DNA of 64,000 bases from Halobacteriales archaeon (GCA_007118145.1 SKSD01000026.1:28989-92988); one strand, 5' to 3'; shown: positions 1 through 10,776, counted from the stretch's first letter. Numbers and translations are program-made. Notes: generated by a model not told the origin, from the sequence alone.

Positions 1-184
1 AGGAGATGTCGTCGGTTCATAAGTGGTGGTGAAGTAGCTGCTTTCATAAACCCTCTCTAAGGTGAAACGCGCGTTTGCTCTGTAGGGCTCTCGACGAGAT
101 ATGAACGTGTGCAGATCGACCTCACCACACCAGCAGGACGAATGGCAAGCTTTCTTTGAGCGAGGCATCAGAGAGGTCTTAACG

Positions 185-403
185 ATGGTATCGTCGTTGG
201 AGCGATGGTTGTGGTTCGTCGTGACTATCGCGATGCTCACGTTCGCCATCCCCTGGTTTTACTGGGGTGACGACACGGTCGTCGTTGGCCTTCCGATCTG
301 GCTCTGGTGGCATATCGGGTGGCTCTTATTGGCTGCCTTGTTCATGTGGGTCTTCACCAGGCGTGCCTGGGGGATCGGTATAACCGGAGGTGAGCGCGCG
401 TGA
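185..403 (+). CDS. Small membrane protein (DUF3311-like) preceding an SSS-family symporter
   Basis: Two hydrophobic helices; ATG at 185 inside ORF 101..403; stop overlaps the start of the downstream symporter (400), the usual arrangement for SSS transporter accessory subunits. Confidence 0.7.
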   Translation: MVSSLERWLWFVVTIAMLTFAIPWFYWGDDTVVVGLPIWLWWHIGWLLLAALFMWVFTRRAWGIGITGGERA

Positions 404-1935
404 GCACGGCCACGCAGATGAGCATCATCGTAGTCTATCTGCTCGTGGTGCTGGCGATCGGCCTCGTGGCATACCGTGTCAGCCAGCGTACTGCGGAGGA
501 TTATTTCCTCGCCAGCAGGACGTTCGGAACCGTTGTATTGCTGTTCACCATGTTCGCCACCCTCCTCTCGGCCTTCACATTCTTCGGTGGCCCGGATACC
601 GCATACGTCCAGGGTCCTGAATGGATTCTCGTGATGGGACTCATGGATGGACTCATCTTTGCGGTCCTCTGGTACGTGATCGGTTACAAGCAGTGGCTCC
701 TCGGCCGGCAACATGACTACGTCACGCTTGGTGAGATGCTCGGCGACCGGTTCGGATCGACCGGGGTGCGAGCGCTCGTTGCCGTGGTATCACTCTTCTG
801 GTTGTTCCCCTATGTCATGTTGCAACAGATTGGAGCAGGTGCGGCGATAAGCGCACTCACCGATGGTTCGGTCCCCTTTGCAGTCGGTGCGTCACTGATC
901 ACGGTGTTCATGATCGTATATGTCGTCCTCGCTGGGATGCGTGGGATCGCCTGGACAGATACACTCCAAGGCGTGTTCATGCTGGTCATGATCTGGGCTG
1001 CATTACTATGGGTCCTCACATCCGTCGGAGGTGTCAGCACCATCAACGAGGGGCTCACAGCAGATGCACCGCAGTACCTCAGCCTGGGGAGTGAGTTCTA
1101 CACCCCACAACGGATGCTCACGTTCGCCATCTCGATCGCCATCGGCGTGACGATGTTCCCACAGATCAACCAGCGATTCTTCACTGCCGCATCCGATCGC
1201 ATTCTCAAGCGATCGTTGATCCTGTGGCCCGTACTGGTGATCTTGCTGTTCGTACCAGCCTTCCTGCTTGGCACGTGGGCGGTCGGCCTCGGGGTCGAGG
1301 CGGATATCCAGGCTGGTGAGAGCATCCTCCCGATCGTCCTCGATGAGTTCACTCCGGTGTGGTTCGCCGCGTTGGTCATCGCAGGTGCCATCGCAGCGAT
1401 GATGTCGTCATCTGACTCGATGTTACTCTCTGGTTCATCGTACTTCACACGCGATATCTACCGCCCTCTGATCGATTCGTCGATCTCCCCGAGAGATGAG
1501 GATCTCCTCGGGCGCATCGGGGTCGTGGTATTCGCCGTCGGGGCGTTGCTCGCCACCCTCTGGTTCGAGGCCGGGGGTCTCGCGGCTGGCTCGATTGGTG
1601 CGATCCTCGTTGAGATTGGCGATCTGGCATTCGGTGGATTCGCACAGCTTGCACCGGCGGTCGTCATCGCATTATACTGGCGCGGTGTTACCAAGGCAGG
1701 GATCTTCGCCGGGATATTGATCCCCCAGGTGATCTACCTCGCGTTCAGCTTCATCCCCGAGGTGACCCTCGGGTCGATCACACTCTTTACGGATGTCTAC
1801 CTCGGCTGGGGCATATCGATCTACTGCCTTGTCATCGGTGTGTTCGTGACCATCTACATCTCCATACAGACCATGCCCTCCCCCGAGGAGAACCGATCAT
1901 TGTTCTTCGAAGATCTCGCTACCCCAGATACCTGA
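400..1935 (+). CDS. Sodium:solute symporter family (SSS) transporter
   Basis: 511 aa, ~13 hydrophobic segments, SSS-type N-terminus (AEDYFLASRTFG...) and TAASD-type motif; overlaps the upstream DUF3311-like gene. Confidence 0.9.
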   Translation: MSTATQMSIIVVYLLVVLAIGLVAYRVSQRTAEDYFLASRTFGTVVLLFTMFATLLSAFTFFGGPDTAYVQGPEWILVMGLMDGLIFAVLWYVIGYKQWLLGRQHDYVTLGEMLGDRFGSTGVRALVAVVSLFWLFPYVMLQQIGAGAAISALTDGSVPFAVGASLITVFMIVYVVLAGMRGIAWTDTLQGVFMLVMIWAALLWVLTSVGGVSTINEGLTADAPQYLSLGSEFYTPQRMLTFAISIAIGVTMFPQINQRFFTAASDRILKRSLILWPVLVILLFVPAFLLGTWAVGLGVEADIQAGESILPIVLDEFTPVWFAALVIAGAIAAMMSSSDSMLLSGSSYFTRDIYRPLIDSSISPRDEDLLGRIGVVVFAVGALLATLWFEAGGLAAGSIGAILVEIGDLAFGGFAQLAPAVVIALYWRGVTKAGIFAGILIPQVIYLAFSFIPEVTLGSITLFTDVYLGWGISIYCLVIGVFVTIYISIQTMPSPEENRSLFFEDLATPDT

Positions 1936-1955
1936 GGTCATACCTCACGCCATGA

Positions 1956-3137
1956 TTACCGTGTGCTGGTGGCATCATCGGGTAGCATGTCCACCTTGAA
2001 CAACACGCCCAACAGGAGTGCGATCGTCACCACGATGACACCCAACACGAGAAAGACGGTATCGTACGCAAAACCACCTGCGACGAGCGATCCGATACCG
2101 CCAGAACCGAGGGCCGTGATAATCATCATGGTCGATGAGTACCAGGTATAGGCGCTTCCCCGATGTCGATCGGGCAAAGACGAGAGGAGGTAGGTATCGA
2201 GCACCGGGATGAGCGAGAAGAAGAGGTAACCCGTCAACACACTCCACAGACCCACCATGATGAGTCCCTCTGCGAACGTCAGCCCAATCACGGATACAGC
2301 GAATCCGAGCAACAATGCGATCATGAGGGGGATATGACGCCACCGATCGGCCAGACGTCCCGTGATGAGCCAAGCTGGGATGCCAGCGGCGAACATCAGT
2401 GACAGCATGACGCGGCCGGTCTCAGGATCGATCGCTTTGACCACTTCGAGGTAGTCCCCATACAGATTGAACAGTCCGTTCCAAAGGAACCCGACCGCAC
2501 CCATGATCGTGACGCCAGTCAGGATGAGCGGCCATTGAGCCCGGCCACCGGTGAGGAGGCTGCGATCTTCAGCACCAGCCGTCGGTAACTCAGCTCGCCT
2601 CGCCGCAAAGACGATGAAGACGGTGACGATGGCTGCCGTAACAGAGATGGCGAAGAACGTCGTTCGCCAGTCAGCGACGAGTAGAATCCCCCCGACGACC
2701 AGCGGAGCGAGTACGGCTGCGAACTGACTCGACATACCGTGCACCCCGATGGCACGGCCGACGCGCCGTGGAAAGAGTTCACTGACCAGTGGGTTGGCCG
2801 CGATGAAGTAGATGCCACTTGAAAGTCCCATGAGGAACGCCCCGATGGCAAGGTGGGTGATCGACTGTGCCGTGCCGGTGAAGGCCGAGGTGAAGACGAG
2901 AAGCGTCCCGGTCACGATGACGACGTAATGTCTCGGTACCTTGGTCAGCACGTAGCCAGTGGGCATTCGAGGTAACGCACTCCCGAGCCAGGTCGCACTG
3001 GCGATGATACCTAATGAGGCGGCTGTGACACCGAAGTCAGCAGCCACTGGTTGTAACAATGGTGCGAACACCACACGGGCCAGATTGACGAGAAAGACCG
3101 TCGCACAGAGTGACCCGAATAGCTGCCATCTCGACAC
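1956..3137 (-). CDS. MFS transporter
   Basis: 393 aa, 12 TM pattern, MFS loop motif (TGRLADRWRHIP). Confidence 0.88.
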   Translation of the reverse strand: MSRWQLFGSLCATVFLVNLARVVFAPLLQPVAADFGVTAASLGIIASATWLGSALPRMPTGYVLTKVPRHYVVIVTGTLLVFTSAFTGTAQSITHLAIGAFLMGLSSGIYFIAANPLVSELFPRRVGRAIGVHGMSSQFAAVLAPLVVGGILLVADWRTTFFAISVTAAIVTVFIVFAARRAELPTAGAEDRSLLTGGRAQWPLILTGVTIMGAVGFLWNGLFNLYGDYLEVVKAIDPETGRVMLSLMFAAGIPAWLITGRLADRWRHIPLMIALLLGFAVSVIGLTFAEGLIMVGLWSVLTGYLFFSLIPVLDTYLLSSLPDRHRGSAYTWYSSTMMIITALGSGGIGSLVAGGFAYDTVFLVLGVIVVTIALLLGVLFKVDMLPDDATSTR

Positions 3138-3188
3138 ATGTGGACGAATGGAACTGGATGATTTGAAGTGATTGGTACAGCTCTCGTC

Positions 3189-4340
3189 TCAATCCTCATC
3201 CACAGATGGGTCGAACTCGTGACGGAACGTGTGAGTCCTGAGGGTCCGGGTCTCATCAAGGTCGGGATGAGCCCATTCCAGTCGAAGCTCAGTGCCACGT
3301 GTTGACGCATCCGGGAAGATGTGCACGACGAGTTCATCACCGACTGTGAACTCCCCTATTCCAAGGTGTTCGACATCGGCGAATGCTTCCCCTCTGACAC
3401 TGAGGGTGGATCGGTCGATCGACTCACCACCAGCGTGGGTGAACGTGACGGTGAAGCGTTCGGGATCTTCATCCACGGAGAACGCTGCTGAGGGGATATC
3501 GATGTATGAAGGTGTCGAGGGAGTCAGCTCGTCCCCGATGTCCCCTAACCCGAGCTCATCGAGTGCCTCTTCAAGCCAATCAGGTTCATCAACGGTCGTG
3601 TCGTCGATATCACTCGTCTCGTAACGGATAGTCGCATACCCGGGTTCACCATGCTCGTCTTCAAAGTCCCAGGAACCATCGATCTCGTGGATGAACCCCG
3701 TCTCGTCGATGATCACCTCGAGGGAGACTTCGCTAACGACTTCGATCGTTCCTCCGAAAGGTCCCGGTGGGTTACGATCCCCTCCGACCCAGTGATAAAA
3801 CGCGAATCGTTCACCACCCACCTCAGTCACCCGGTCGACGGTGAACGATCTACCGAGCAACACCTGACCGATAGCGGTATAGTCTGAGGCAAGCTCGAAT
3901 GAGAACGGAAAAGAGGAGTGGTCGTATGTCACCTCAGAATCAGGCCACTCTGTCCTCCTGATGCGATGTTGTTCGGTGTCGTACGATTGCCACAACATCG
4001 TCTCCTCAGCGAAAGTGGCACTCACCTCGGTCTCGGCTCGCTCTTGTGTACGACTAGCCCGGTTCACAGAGATACGCTCGAAGAGTCCTTCGGATACTTC
4101 GAACTCTTGTTCATGCGTCACGGTGAGGCTCTCGATACCGTCCAGGTACCCTCCTGGATTTCGCCAGACTTCGTCGTCGATTCCGTCCTCCTCAAACCCG
4201 TCTGGGAACGAAAATTGAGATACTGGAACCTCTTCACCGGCGTGGGGATCGGGTGGCTCGTCATCGAAGATGCTGAGACAGCCGCTGATAGCCCCTATCA
4301 GAAGCACTGATCCCGTTGTGAGTACGTCCCGACGCTTCAC
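3189..4340 (-). CDS. Putative secreted lipoprotein, hypothetical
   Basis: Probable GTG start at 4340 giving VKRRDVLTTGSVLLIGAISGC (twin-arginine plus lipobox-like AISGC), acidic body. Confidence 0.7.
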   Translation of the reverse strand: MKRRDVLTTGSVLLIGAISGCLSIFDDEPPDPHAGEEVPVSQFSFPDGFEEDGIDDEVWRNPGGYLDGIESLTVTHEQEFEVSEGLFERISVNRASRTQERAETEVSATFAEETMLWQSYDTEQHRIRRTEWPDSEVTYDHSSFPFSFELASDYTAIGQVLLGRSFTVDRVTEVGGERFAFYHWVGGDRNPPGPFGGTIEVVSEVSLEVIIDETGFIHEIDGSWDFEDEHGEPGYATIRYETSDIDDTTVDEPDWLEEALDELGLGDIGDELTPSTPSYIDIPSAAFSVDEDPERFTVTFTHAGGESIDRSTLSVRGEAFADVEHLGIGEFTVGDELVVHIFPDASTRGTELRLEWAHPDLDETRTLRTHTFRHEFDPSVDED

Positions 4341-4606
4341 TGATGGTAATATCCCATTCCACTTGAATAAACGTACTGCTCGTACGTTTAGCACCTGATG
4401 CCGTGGCTGATCGATGGCGGTAGAAACACCCCGACTTGGGGTGCCCGATCACACAGCCGTCCGGCCTGGCGAGCCGGAGGGCAAAGCATTGCCAGGAACC
4501 ATTTGGGCGAATCCCTGGCGGTTGCAACCGCGAACGGGACGGGTAAATACATTATTCAAATTCTATTGCAATTTCATTGCAATTCCACTGGAAATTCGAT
4601 TCATCA

Positions 4607-5182
4607 CTATCCTCCGACGTTCTCCTGGCTCTCGAACGAACCCGGTTCGATGTGGCGAATCGCCGCGTATTGAACGACCTTTTCCCCAAGCGTTTCGACT
4701 CGCTCACGCAATTCTGGATCAGCCAATTCACCGTTGTCGAATGCCCCTCGTACGCGAGGGACCGCACTCTGGTACGGGAGTACCCAGGCGTTGACCGACC
4801 GACACACGGTACGAAGATGCTCGAGTGCGGTGATCGGAAACCGACCCCCGGCGACACCGAGGAGACCGACGGTCTTGTTCTCGAACTCGTCGAAACCACA
4901 GTAATCGATAGCGTTCTTGATGGTCGATGAATACGACCCGTGGTAGACCGGCGTTGCGATGATGATCGCGTCTGCTTCGTTGATCGCCGCTTTCAGATAC
5001 TTGCCTTCCTCGGAGAGGTCGTCGTCGGGATTATACACAGGTAAAGAGAGGTCTCGGAGATCTACCGTCGTCACCTTTGCACCTGCGTTCTCGGCACCTT
5101 GCATCGCATAGGCGAGGGTACGTCTCGTGAAGCTCTCTTGACGAAGGCTACCGGCGATACCAACAACGGTTGGTGTTTGCAT
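4607..5182 (-). CDS. NADPH-dependent FMN reductase family protein
   Basis: GSLRQESFTRRTLAYA and ATPVYHGSYSSTIKNAIDY flavodoxin-like motifs. Confidence 0.88.
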   Translation of the reverse strand: MQTPTVVGIAGSLRQESFTRRTLAYAMQGAENAGAKVTTVDLRDLSLPVYNPDDDLSEEGKYLKAAINEADAIIIATPVYHGSYSSTIKNAIDYCGFDEFENKTVGLLGVAGGRFPITALEHLRTVCRSVNAWVLPYQSAVPRVRGAFDNGELADPELRERVETLGEKVVQYAAIRHIEPGSFESQENVGG

Positions 5183-5440
5183 ACCCCTACTCAGGATGGG
5201 TTCTCATTAGAATGGACCGATGCACGCACACAGCGTGCAGAGACTGCACGGCAGATGTGTGTCTTGATACACGCTGTATCATTGGCATAATCATATATCA
5301 GCGGATTGGTGAAGCCGGCATAAATATCAATTTATTGTTACTATCTCCGTCTGACATGCGTCTGACAACCCGCTACAGTCTATCGTTTTTTCACTTTCGA
5401 TGAGGTAGGCGACCTTATTTACAAGTTTTCCGACACTCCC

Positions 5441-5632
5441 TCAAATACGAGACACAACCGGCTGGGGTAGGCGGAGGCCCTGCTCCGGCACGGGTGTGGT
5501 GATGTACCATGAACGAGATACCCACTCTGCTCGATCTGCGTGACGATGCAGCCCCAGCCGTGACAGCTCACCAAACGCACCAACGCGGTACAGCATATCC
5601 TGATCATCGGATCGATGGGGGTCGATAGTCAT
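5441..5632 (-). CDS. Small hypothetical protein (63 aa)
   Basis: Internal ATG in ORF 5441..6109 gives MTIDPHRSDDQDMLYRVGAFGELSRLGLHRHADRAEWVSRSWYITTPVPEQGLRLPQPVVSRI; plausible composition, but its start overlaps the divergent zinc-ribbon ORF start. Confidence 0.35.
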   Translation of the reverse strand: MTIDPHRSDDQDMLYRVGAFGELSRLGLHRHADRAEWVSRSWYITTPVPEQGLRLPQPVVSRI

Positions 5633-5780
5633 GTCGACTACCTCCCGTATCGGCAGACTCTTGGGGTTCACATCACCCGATCTTTTTGTTGAATGCAGAC
5701 GGTGTGGTACGACACTGGAGCGTCGAAAGTCGACCTGTCCAGCGTGTGGCTCAGATAGTATTGCTGAGTACGAACTCTGA
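5631..5780 (+). CDS. 49-aa zinc-ribbon microprotein (not in supplied ORF track)
   Basis: Reads MSTTSRIGRLLGFTSPDLFVECRRCGTTLERRKSTCPACGSDSIAEYEL-stop; two CxxC knuckles. Confidence 0.6.
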   Translation: MSTTSRIGRLLGFTSPDLFVECRRCGTTLERRKSTCPACGSDSIAEYEL

Positions 5781-5900
5781 TACAGTCGAGATAGCCTCAC
5801 CGTACGTGACGAGATATCTAATGTCAGATTGCCACATACAGCGACGTGAGCATCGGGACTGAAAGGAGCATTTACCTGTGATGACGACGCCATAGTTACC

Positions 5901-6671
5901 GTGCGCATCGAGAACAGTTTCATCCCTGTCAAGGGGGTGGGATCGAAGACCGAACTACAATTATGGAAGTCTGGGGTCACCCACTGGGATGCGTTCCATC
6001 GAGACGCAGTCGGACGAAAAACAGGAAGCCGCATCGAGGCATTCATCGAACAAGCCAGCGACCGACTGGACGCCGGGGATGCGAGGTATTTCGGCCAGGT
6101 CTTCCCCACACAGAGTCACTGGCGACTGTATGAGAACTTCAAGGATGAGGCCTGTTACCTCGATATCGAGACAACCGGCCTGAGCCAGGACTATCATGAA
6201 GTGACGGTCGTAAGCCTTCATCAAGCTGGCCAGACAACCACACTCGTGCGTGGGATTGATCTCACAGGTGAACGGCTTAATGGGATGCTCGAAGACGCTT
6301 CGTTGCTCGTCACCTTCAATGGTAAGCAGTTCGACGTACCGTTTCTCGAGGCAGCGTATGATATCGAACTCAACCTTCCACATATTGATCTCCGGTATCC
6401 ATGTCAACGCCTCGGCCTCGTCGGCGGCCTCAAACATATCGAGGCAACGCTCGGTATCGACCGGGAAGAACCCGATGTCGATGGGTATGAGGCAGTTCGA
6501 CTCTGGCGAGCATATGAGCGTGGTGACGAGGAGGCACTCGATACCCTTGTTCGATACAATCGTGACGACACGGTCAACATGGAGGACCTGATGGAACACG
6601 TCACCAACGAACTCCATCGTGAGGTGTTCGAGCGCGCGTTATCATCGTATCAGCGCACGTTGGAGCGCTGA
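5901..6671 (+). CDS. Ribonuclease H-like / exonuclease domain protein (YprB-like)
   Basis: DEDD-type motifs: CYLDIETTGL (ExoI), LLVTFNGKQFDVPFL (ExoII), RYNRDDTVNMEDL (ExoIII). Confidence 0.8.
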   Translation: MRIENSFIPVKGVGSKTELQLWKSGVTHWDAFHRDAVGRKTGSRIEAFIEQASDRLDAGDARYFGQVFPTQSHWRLYENFKDEACYLDIETTGLSQDYHEVTVVSLHQAGQTTTLVRGIDLTGERLNGMLEDASLLVTFNGKQFDVPFLEAAYDIELNLPHIDLRYPCQRLGLVGGLKHIEATLGIDREEPDVDGYEAVRLWRAYERGDEEALDTLVRYNRDDTVNMEDLMEHVTNELHREVFERALSSYQRTLER

Positions 6672-6806
6672 GACCATCTAACGGTTGACTGCATACCTGA
6701 TCTCACACCAAACCGTCGAAAACGATGGTAAATTGGAGAAATCCGGCTGTATTCCATTGTATGATATTGATACATTATGGGAGTTCACCTCATGCGGCAG
6801 GATACG

Positions 6807-7532
6807 ATGAGCAAACAAGATATACCGATGACAGCAAGTCGACGGCGATACCTGCAGGTGACAGGTGGTCTCGCCGCAGGCACAACCATTGGATTGGCAG
6901 GCTGTGTCGAGGAGCAACTGGTCGGGACGGCGAAAGGCACATTAGTCACGCATGTGACAGACCAACCCGGCGATATCGCTGATTTCGAGTCTTGTATCGT
7001 CACGATCGACGGTATCTGGGTCAAACCGGCTGGTGGAGCAGACCCTGACACACCAGCTAACACCACTGAGAACCAGGGTTCACCGCCGGAAAACACACCG
7101 GCCAACTCACCAGAACAAGGTGTTGGCCGGCGATACATCGAGTTCGAGGAACCACAAGAGGCAGACCTCGTGCTCCTTCAAGACGGTGAAACACAGCTGA
7201 TCGATGAGAGTGAGTTGGATGTCGGCGAGTACCAGTTCCTCCAACTGGATATCTCCGAGGTCGACGGCGTACTGACCGACGGCTCTGAGGCAGTCGAGAT
7301 CGATACACCTGGGAATGCCCCACTCCAGTTTCAAGCGGCGTTCGAGATCCGTGAGAGCCAGCAGACGGTCTTCATCGCTGACTTCACACCGATACGGCGG
7401 GGGCAGACCGGCCGGTATCATCTCCATCCGGTCGCCCAAGGGACTGAGGTAATATACGAGGACGAGCACACACCGACCCCTGAGCAGACGCCGACCCTTA
7501 CCCCCGGTGAGACACCGACACCTGAGGACTGA
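6807..7532 (+). CDS. DUF4382-like Tat/lipoprotein
   Basis: SRRRYLQVTGGLAAGTTIGLAGC signal with lipobox; GTLVTHVTDQPGDIADFESCIVTIDGIWV is typical of DUF4382; Thr/Pro tail. Start could also be 6777. Confidence 0.72.
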   Translation: MSKQDIPMTASRRRYLQVTGGLAAGTTIGLAGCVEEQLVGTAKGTLVTHVTDQPGDIADFESCIVTIDGIWVKPAGGADPDTPANTTENQGSPPENTPANSPEQGVGRRYIEFEEPQEADLVLLQDGETQLIDESELDVGEYQFLQLDISEVDGVLTDGSEAVEIDTPGNAPLQFQAAFEIRESQQTVFIADFTPIRRGQTGRYHLHPVAQGTEVIYEDEHTPTPEQTPTLTPGETPTPED

Positions 7533-7632
7533 GGCGTACCAAGAAGGGTATCGCATATCAGTGCTGACTGAATGTTAACAAGATTGATATCAAATATTGA
7601 GATATTTAACGACCACACCCAAATGTCGACCT

Positions 7633-8088
7633 ATGGCCGCTAATTATTGTCCCCATTGTGGAGAGCAAGTGGAAGGATCTGCTTCGTACTGCCCCCATTG
7701 TGGCGGCGGATTAGATCCGGATATGGATGAGCATACGGTCACGACGCCTCAGGCACGCAAGGACAGTCTATCGATAGAGTCGGATGCGGATACGACGATC
7801 GCAGCGGTCACACATATCGTCGCACTCTTCACCTGGATCATCGGTCCGATCATCATCCTCGTCGCTTCAGACGATGAGTTCGTTGTCGAGAACGCTCGAA
7901 ACGCATTGAACTGGCAGATCATCCTCACGGTATATCTCCTCATCTCAGCCATCTTGATCATCGTCTTGATCGGTGCCTTCCTACTCTTCATCTTCGCCAT
8001 CCTCGATATGATCTTCTGTATCATCGCAGCGGTCAAGGCCGCCGATGGCGAGGCTTGGAAGTATCCGATCACACCAGATATCGTCTGA
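7633..8088 (+). CDS. Zinc-ribbon plus DUF4870-like membrane protein
   Basis: MAANYCPHCGEQVEGSASYCPHCGG followed by a DUF4870-like 3-TM region (FVVENARNALNWQ). Confidence 0.85.
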   Translation: MAANYCPHCGEQVEGSASYCPHCGGGLDPDMDEHTVTTPQARKDSLSIESDADTTIAAVTHIVALFTWIIGPIIILVASDDEFVVENARNALNWQIILTVYLLISAILIIVLIGAFLLFIFAILDMIFCIIAAVKAADGEAWKYPITPDIV

Positions 8089-8124
8089 CGTTCAGGTCCT
8101 GCATGCCGAGGTATCAAGGTGAAC

Positions 8125-8748
8125 ATGGTGGACAAAGACATCGTTCGAAGGGGATATGAAGCGCTTGCAGATGTGTATGCCTCAGAACGATCAGACGGGG
8201 GTGAGGAGGCACGACTGTTGGAACGATTCATCGCCGGTTTGGAGACACCTGCACGCGTGCTCGATGCAGGTTGTGGCCATGGTGCTTATGTCACCCGGCG
8301 ACTCCACAGATCGGAACAGGTGCTCGGGCTGGATATCGCCTGGAATCAACTCATCTTGGCACGAGAGAATCTACATAGCGCATCTCTAGTGCAGGCGGAT
8401 ATCGCCAACATCCCGGCCAAGGACGACACCTTCGATGGCATCGTGGCGATGCACTCGCTGATTCACTTACCAGATTCCCAACATCAGTCGGCTATCGCTG
8501 AGTTTGCCCGAGTGTTACGTCCAGGCGGGAGATTGCTCGTATCAGAGGGGTCATCAGCATGGTCTGGGAGCAATCCAACATGGCTCGATAGCGAGACCGA
8601 GATGCAATGGAACATGCTCGGCCCTGATGTCACCCGTGGTCAACTCTGTGAGGAACAGTTCTCGATCATCGGCGAGTTCGGTGTTGCTGGTTCACTCGAT
8701 GATAACGAGGAGCGATGGTGTTTCTTCCTCGCCGAGTTAACCAGCTGA
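8125..8748 (+). CDS. Class I SAM-dependent methyltransferase
   Basis: VLDAGCGHGAYV motif I; FDGIVAMHSLIHL; LRPGGRLLVSE. Confidence 0.9.
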   Translation: MVDKDIVRRGYEALADVYASERSDGGEEARLLERFIAGLETPARVLDAGCGHGAYVTRRLHRSEQVLGLDIAWNQLILARENLHSASLVQADIANIPAKDDTFDGIVAMHSLIHLPDSQHQSAIAEFARVLRPGGRLLVSEGSSAWSGSNPTWLDSETEMQWNMLGPDVTRGQLCEEQFSIIGEFGVAGSLDDNEERWCFFLAELTS

Positions 8749-8776
8749 TTGGTACCTCTATGCGACGGTCAAATAT

Positions 8777-9124
8777 TCACTCGTATGTCTGATACATCCG
8801 ATCCATGCGAGCGGCCATGACGAAATCCGTCTTATGAAGTCCATCGATCTTGTGTGTCCACATTTCGATTCCCACCTCTCTCCATGCGATGTGGATATCA
8901 GGATGGTGCCATTCCTCCTCGGCGAGCTCGCCGACCTCGTAGGCGAACTCGAGTGCGTCTCGGAAGTCTTCGAAGGAGTAGCTCCCCTTGAGGTGGTGTT
9001 CATCGATGACCTCCCAGACCGCATCATCAAGCTCGTCGAGGTATTCAGCGTACTCGTCCGCGGTCAACGGATCGTCTTCAGAGGAACATGCCACACACTC
9101 GTGGTCAGCCAGTGCCTGTGTCAT
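8777..9124 (-). CDS. Pterin-4-alpha-carbinolamine dehydratase (PCD/DCoH)
   Basis: Pattern [59 protein letters not shown] is the PCD signature. Start taken at MTQALADHE. Confidence 0.88.
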   Translation of the reverse strand: MTQALADHECVACSSEDDPLTADEYAEYLDELDDAVWEVIDEHHLKGSYSFEDFRDALEFAYEVGELAEEEWHHPDIHIAWREVGIEMWTHKIDGLHKTDFVMAARMDRMYQTYE

Positions 9125-9214
9125 GGGCGTACGGTTGTAACTGGATGGATGTATGTGCATCGCTCACATGAGTGATCAACAGACACAGATCCCTCCAATC
9201 TCACGCCACAGGCC

Positions 9215-9973
9215 TTACTGATACATACTCGACAGCGGCTGATCTTGCACCTGTTGTTCCTCGAACATCTGCTGGTATTGTTCGGCAATCTGGTGCATCT
9301 GCCGTCGGATAGTCTCCGCCTGCTCGCTGAGTTCGGTGGTATCGATATCGAAATCGACCAGTGGCTCGAGAGCGTTATCGATGAGAGATTGTGCCGCATC
9401 AGGATCGGGTAGGAAGGGGTGTGCCCGGACGATCAGTAGTGCGGTGGGGATATCCTCCTGGTAGCACTCGCGAACGAGCGAGCCGGTCACACCACCGACC
9501 AGGCCGGGTTCCTCAGGAATGTCGATACCTGCATCGATTAACTCTTGCCTGATGGTCTCGTCGCTAGCGACCCCAACAATCTGTCCGATTTGATTCTCGC
9601 TCTCAGCAGGGGCGCCTGCGAGGAAGATCGCTCGCTTGAATTCGGGTGAGAGGTCCCTGATCACGCACTTACTCAACGGTTCGAACGATTGTGGCGGTAG
9701 AGCGAGATCACTCTCTAAGGTCATTAGCGGAGGGTTGTTTCCACCGTAAACCCTGACGAGATCGTGAACCAACCCGTTCTCGAAGGTGACCACAGGCGGG
9801 AACGAGTCTGAGATGATATTCCCATAGTGGGCGAGCCCGAGCTGTTCAGTTATCTGGTCAACCGCGATGGCCGCCACAAGTCCGTGACCAGGCAGGCCCT
9901 CGATAAGTGTTGGTGAATCGGTTTGAATGTCGGTTACCTTCTCAAAACGAGCACTATGAGCTTTGTCTGCCAT
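9215..9973 (-). CDS. PAC2-family (proteasome assembly chaperone-like) protein
   Basis: PTLIEGLPGHGLVAAIAVDQI and GGVTGSLVRECYQEDIPTALLIVRA are typical of the archaeal PAC2 family. Confidence 0.85.
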   Translation of the reverse strand: MADKAHSARFEKVTDIQTDSPTLIEGLPGHGLVAAIAVDQITEQLGLAHYGNIISDSFPPVVTFENGLVHDLVRVYGGNNPPLMTLESDLALPPQSFEPLSKCVIRDLSPEFKRAIFLAGAPAESENQIGQIVGVASDETIRQELIDAGIDIPEEPGLVGGVTGSLVRECYQEDIPTALLIVRAHPFLPDPDAAQSLIDNALEPLVDFDIDTTELSEQAETIRRQMHQIAEQYQQMFEEQQVQDQPLSSMYQ

Positions 9974-10110
9974 TGATTCTCCTCAGGCGAACATTCGAAA
10001 CCGAGGGACAAAAGAGCGCAGGGTGCGTCCTGGTATGGATTCGCTTTCGCGAATCCCGATATACCACACAGCCGTCAGATCACCAAACAGAATTTCACCT
10101 CAGTCTACGA

Positions 10111-10776
10111 ATGGTTCGTATGGTTGTTGCGTTCGACTCGGATCGATTCGAAGATCGGATAGATGCCGGGGAGCAACTCGCCACCTTCCTCGTCGAACGT
10201 AATGTTGAGGTCGACATCGTCCTCGCCATACCCCGAGGTGGCTTACCACTGGGGCGGATCGTTGCGGATACCCTGGGGGTGCCCCTGGACATCGTGGTCT
10301 CTTCAAAGATCGGTGCACCGAACAATCCTGAGCTGGCAATTGGTGCAGTAGCGAGTGACGGGACGGTCTGGATAGATGAGGATGCGGTGCAGTTCCTCGG
10401 TATCGCTGAATCGTATATCGAACAGGAGCGATCCAAGGAGGCGACCATCGCACGGGACAAGGCCGCTGCGTATCGGACTGATGGGACGGTACCTGAGGTT
10501 ACAGACCTCAATGTCCTTATCGTCGATGATGGTGTGGCAACAGGTTCGACCGCGATCGCGGCGATCAGGTTATTGCGAGAACGAGGGGCGAGATTGGTGA
10601 TGCTCGCGATACCTGTCGGGCCACCGGATACGATTGCCCAACTTGAACGTGAGGCTGACGACGTGTTCTGCCTTCGAATGCCACCTGCATTCGGAGCGGT
10701 AGGACAGTATTACAGTCGATTCGATCAAGTATCAGACGAGGAGGCAATCTCGATCTTGCAATGTGGGGAGACCTGA
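10111..10776 (+). CDS. Phosphoribosyltransferase family protein
   Basis: ATG at 10111; PRPP loop LNVLIVDDGVATGSTAIAAI; AIPRGGLPLGRIVADTL. Confidence 0.87.
   Translation: MVRMVVAFDSDRFEDRIDAGEQLATFLVERNVEVDIVLAIPRGGLPLGRIVADTLGVPLDIVVSSKIGAPNNPELAIGAVASDGTVWIDEDAVQFLGIAESYIEQERSKEATIARDKAAAYRTDGTVPEVTDLNVLIVDDGVATGSTAIAAIRLLRERGARLVMLAIPVGPPDTIAQLEREADDVFCLRMPPAFGAVGQYYSRFDQVSDEEAISILQCGET

Noticed and set aside
5961-6617. 218-aa minus-strand ORF
   Set aside because: Fully antisense to the RNase H-like CDS, which has clear DEDD exonuclease motifs.
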